16,864 nt of DNA from JAUIAI01 sp963976885. Its GTDB lineage: Bacteria > Pseudomonadota > Gammaproteobacteria > Burkholderiales > Burkholderiaceae_E. The stretch spans positions 1 to 16,864 of the forward strand of contig CAXBNM010000062.1 of NCBI GenBank assembly GCA_963976885.1. Reading direction: 5' to 3'. Made by a program: the position numbers and the translations under genes. The notes beneath the pieces were generated by a model, which was not told the origin of the DNA, ran no database searches, and worked only from the letters and a program-made list of their open reading frames with translations. Below are positions 14,804 through 16,864 of this stretch, piece after piece (the stretch's first letter is position 1; the number at the start of each line of letters is the position of its first letter).

Positions 14804-15991
14804 TCAGAGATCTTCGCCGGCGGCCCGACCACTGGCCCAGGCCCACTGAAAGTTGTAGCCGCCCAGCCAGCCGGTCACATCAACCGCCTCGCCAATGGCA
14901 TAGAGCCCGGCGACGGGTTTGGCCATCATGGTTTGGGAGGACAAATCCGCGGTGCTGATACCGCCGGCGGTAACTTCGGCCTTCGCATAGCCTTCGGTGC
15001 CATTGGGGCGGAATGCCCAGGCCGCGAGTTGCCGCTCGGCTCGGGCCAGATGCTTATCGGTGGCATTGCCCAGTTCCACATCGAGTTCAAGGCTTTGCCC
15101 AAGGACCGCCGCCAGGCGTCGTGGCAGCAAGCCGGCCAGCAGGCGCGCCGCCTGCTGACTGGGTTGCTCGCGCTTGCATTGCAACAGCCAGCCCTCGTGC
15201 TGATCGGGCAGAAAATCGATGGTGATGTCCTTGCCAGGCGACCAATACGATGATATCTGCAGAATCGACGGCCCCGACAAACCGCGGTGCGTGAACAAGG
15301 CCGCCTCACGAAACCGAATGCGCTCACAGGCCGCCGTGACCGGTGCGGCCACACCAGCGAGGTCATGAAACGGATTGCTCTGCGCGCTCAAGGTGAGCGG
15401 CACCAGCGCGGGGCGGGGCGTTTCAATCGCCAGACCGAATTGCCTGGCCAGATCAAAGGCAAAACCGGTTGCGCCCATTTTCGGGATTGACGGCCCGCCG
15501 GTGGCAATGACGAGCTTGGGGGCGCGATAGGTCTCGGCGCCGAAGCGGACCCGGAATTCACTGCCGTCGTGAGCCACTTCGTGAACGGGCTGGCCCAGCT
15601 CTATGCGCACCTGCTCCGGTGGACATTCATCAAGCAGCATCTTGACGATCTGACGGGCTGAACCATCACAGAACAACTGGCCGAGCGTTTTCTCATGCCA
15701 GGCAATCCCGTGCTGATCAACCAGAGCGATGAAGTTGGCCGGGGTATAGCGTCGCAATGCCGATTTGGCAAAGTGTCGGTTGGCGCTGATAAAGCGCTCG
15801 GGCACGGTGCCGGTATTGGTGAAGTTGCAACGGCCGCCGCCCGAGATCAGAATTTTTTTGCCCGGCTTGTCGGCATGGTCGAGCACCAGAATCCGGCGGC
15901 CGCGTTGGCCGGCCGTGCCCGCGCACATCAGGCCGGCGCCACCGGCGCCCAGCACAATGGCGTCAAATGAGTTGTTCACTGGTGCAGTCAT
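14804..15991 (-). CDS. BaiN/HI0933-family FAD-dependent oxidoreductase
   Basis: This 395-residue flavoprotein has an N-terminal dinucleotide-binding Gly-Ala-Gly-Gly-Ala-Gly (15-20). Next comes the family signature Ser-Gly-Gly-Gly-Arg-Cys-Asn-Phe-Thr-Asn (50-59), then Ala-Thr-Gly-Gly-Pro-Ser-Ile-Pro (163-170) and Phe-Thr-His-Arg-Gly-Leu-Ser-Gly-Pro (233-241). A C-terminal FAD-contact region reads Gly-Glu-Ala-Val-Asp-Val-Thr-Gly-Trp (367-375) and Gly-Gly-Tyr-Asn. The family is named after BaiN and E. coli YhiN. Most members have no established physiological reaction. ATG at 15991 is chosen because it shares one base with the stop of the upstream permease gene (TGATG), indicating coupled translation. 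Length is normal. Confidence 0.9.
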   Translation of the reverse strand: MTAPVNNSFDAIVLGAGGAGLMCAGTAGQRGRRILVLDHADKPGKKILISGGGRCNFTNTGTVPERFISANRHFAKSALRRYTPANFIALVDQHGIAWHEKTLGQLFCDGSARQIVKMLLDECPPEQVRIELGQPVHEVAHDGSEFRVRFGAETYRAPKLVIATGGPSIPKMGATGFAFDLARQFGLAIETPRPALVPLTLSAQSNPFHDLAGVAAPVTAACERIRFREAALFTHRGLSGPSILQISSYWSPGKDITIDFLPDQHEGWLLQCKREQPSQQAARLLAGLLPRRLAAVLGQSLELDVELGNATDKHLARAERQLAAWAFRPNGTEGYAKAEVTAGGISTADLSSQTMMAKPVAGLYAIGEAVDVTGWLGGYNFQWAWASGRAAGEDL

Positions 15992-16752
15992 CAGGCGAGG
16001 GTTTGCATAAGACCGATACTGGCCAGCAAGACCAGCAAGGTCAGGCAGACCTTGCGATATGCGGTCTCCCAGCGGGGGCGGAACAACAACTGACCGAGCA
16101 GCACACCGATGACCGCCAGTGGGACCAGAGTGGCGCCGCGGGTCAGACCTTCTGCGGTCATCACGCCAAACAGATACTGAAAGGTGGCCGAAATGATCAT
16201 GCTCATAAAGACGTAAACCACCAGCGAGCCGCGCATGCTCTTGGCCGGCAATTGCTGGACCAGGACGAACACGGCAATCACCATGCCGCCCAGGCCGGCA
16301 ATGCCGGTTGCGATGCCAGCCAGCACACCGGCAATGGCGCGTCCGGACTGACCGGCCAACCACTGTGGCCGCACCTTCAAAAGCTGTGCAAAAGCGAGCA
16401 GCAGGATGAGGCTTTGAACCAGCGGCCGCGAAACCTCCGGACTGAGGCTGGTCGTCAGACTCAAGCCGATCGGCACGCCAATCAGGGTGCCAACCATCAA
16501 CGTCGCCACAAGGCGGAAGTCGGCCTCCCGCAGGCCGGCGCGCAGCATGAACAGGCTGGCCACGAATTCAAGAATCAGGCAGACCGGCAATAACTGCACA
16601 GGTGGCAACACCATGCCAACCCCGGCCATCACCGTGGCGGTGAGTGCAAAACCGGAAAAGCCGCGCACCACACTGGCCAGAAAGACGCCAGCGATCATCA
16701 CCAGCGCTGCGTCTGGTGTGAGATGTAACCAGGAAGCGAAGGTGTTCATCAT
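15991..16752 (-). CDS. TauE/SafE (DUF81) family membrane permease
   Basis: This inner-membrane protein (253 residues from ATG 16752) has about eight hydrophobic segments. It has the TauE/SafE pattern of two related halves, with Gly-Phe-Ser-Gly-Phe near the start of the first and Gly-Ile-Ala-Gly-Leu-Gly-Gly in the second. Members have been linked to export of sulfite, sulfoacetate or related anions, but many are uncharacterised, so sulfite export is only one option. Two adjacent ATGs (16752, 16749) and an in-frame GTG (16785) are possible starts. None has a strong ribosome binding site, and 16752 best fits the start of the family. It is translationally coupled to the flavoprotein gene. Confidence 0.85.
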   Translation of the reverse strand: MMNTFASWLHLTPDAALVMIAGVFLASVVRGFSGFALTATVMAGVGMVLPPVQLLPVCLILEFVASLFMLRAGLREADFRLVATLMVGTLIGVPIGLSLTTSLSPEVSRPLVQSLILLLAFAQLLKVRPQWLAGQSGRAIAGVLAGIATGIAGLGGMVIAVFVLVQQLPAKSMRGSLVVYVFMSMIISATFQYLFGVMTAEGLTRGATLVPLAVIGVLLGQLLFRPRWETAYRKVCLTLLVLLASIGLMQTLA

Positions 16753-16785
16753 GGGCGCGATGCTAGCAGGAACCGCAACCAACAC

Positions 16786-16864
16786 CTTCCAGTGCGTGTT
16801 GGCCTCAACCGATTGTCGACAGACGGATTCAGCGTCATGCGCCGACTTCGTGCGGCTTGAGGCT
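16786..16864. other. Noncoding edge upstream of the TauE-like gene
   Basis: These 79 bases probably hold the promoter of the permease gene but no clear -35/-10 pair. GCCTCAA (16802-16808) and TTGAGGC (16857-16863) form an inverted repeat at the window edge, each followed inward by CCG or CGG. Its meaning is unclear. Confidence 0.25.

Noticed and set aside
9137..16752. A dihydroxypropanesulfonate degradation pathway built from the HpsN-like enzyme and the TauE/SafE permease.
   Set aside because: The genes are several kilobases apart, with unrelated genes on both strands between them, and no sulfolactate lyase or other pathway gene is present.

Overview
The window is high-GC, densely packed DNA that reads like a chromosome segment of a proteobacterium, probably beta- or gamma-proteobacterial. 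The reasons are gene family content, short intergenic gaps, ATGA-type gene overlaps and Shine-Dalgarno starts. No RNA genes, insertion sequences, CRISPR arrays or phage genes were seen.

Layout. (1) Positions 1-272 (+) hold the 3' end of a gene resembling the large subunit of N,N-dimethylformamidase. (2) Positions 281-1289 (-) hold azlD and azlC, a two-subunit branched-chain amino acid exporter. (3) Positions 1388-7720 (-) are one tight operon for a peptide/nickel-type (Dpp/Opp) ABC importer. In transcription order it encodes a periplasmic binding protein, a DppB-type permease, one polypeptide fusing a DppC-type permease to a DppD-type ATPase, a DppF-type ATPase, and finally a GntR/FCD regulator. 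The last three junctions overlap by 4, 4 and 8 bases. (4) Divergent from it, a gene starting at 7854 (+) encodes an M20 amidohydrolase of the N-carbamoyl-amino-acid hydrolase/allantoate amidohydrolase group. (5) Convergent to that is a histidinol-dehydrogenase paralogue closest to the sulfopropanediol dehydrogenase (HpsN) type (9137-10441, -), with its own promoter and a LacI-like palindrome. (6) Then come a secreted low-complexity protein of unknown function (10648-11757, -), an AMP-forming acyl-CoA ligase (12158-13729, +), panC (13916-14758, +), and a coupled pair of a TauE/SafE permease and a BaiN-type flavoprotein (16752 to 14804, -).

How they may work together. The importer, its regulator, the divergent amidohydrolase and perhaps the HisD-like dehydrogenase look like a scavenging module. 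An amide, N-carbamoyl or peptide-like compound would be imported, hydrolysed to an amino or hydroxy acid, and possibly oxidised. AzlCD could export excess amino acid, and the dimethylformamidase-like gene suggests more amide chemistry next door. The substrate cannot be read from the sequence. The acyl-CoA ligase, panC and the BaiN/TauE pair look like unrelated neighbours.

No wholly new system is evident. The points most worth a second look are the shared divergent promoter with two identical palindromes, the promoter-overlapping LacI-like operator of the HisD-like gene, the permease-ATPase fusion, and a small ORF with a good ribosome binding site just ahead of the acyl-CoA ligase.
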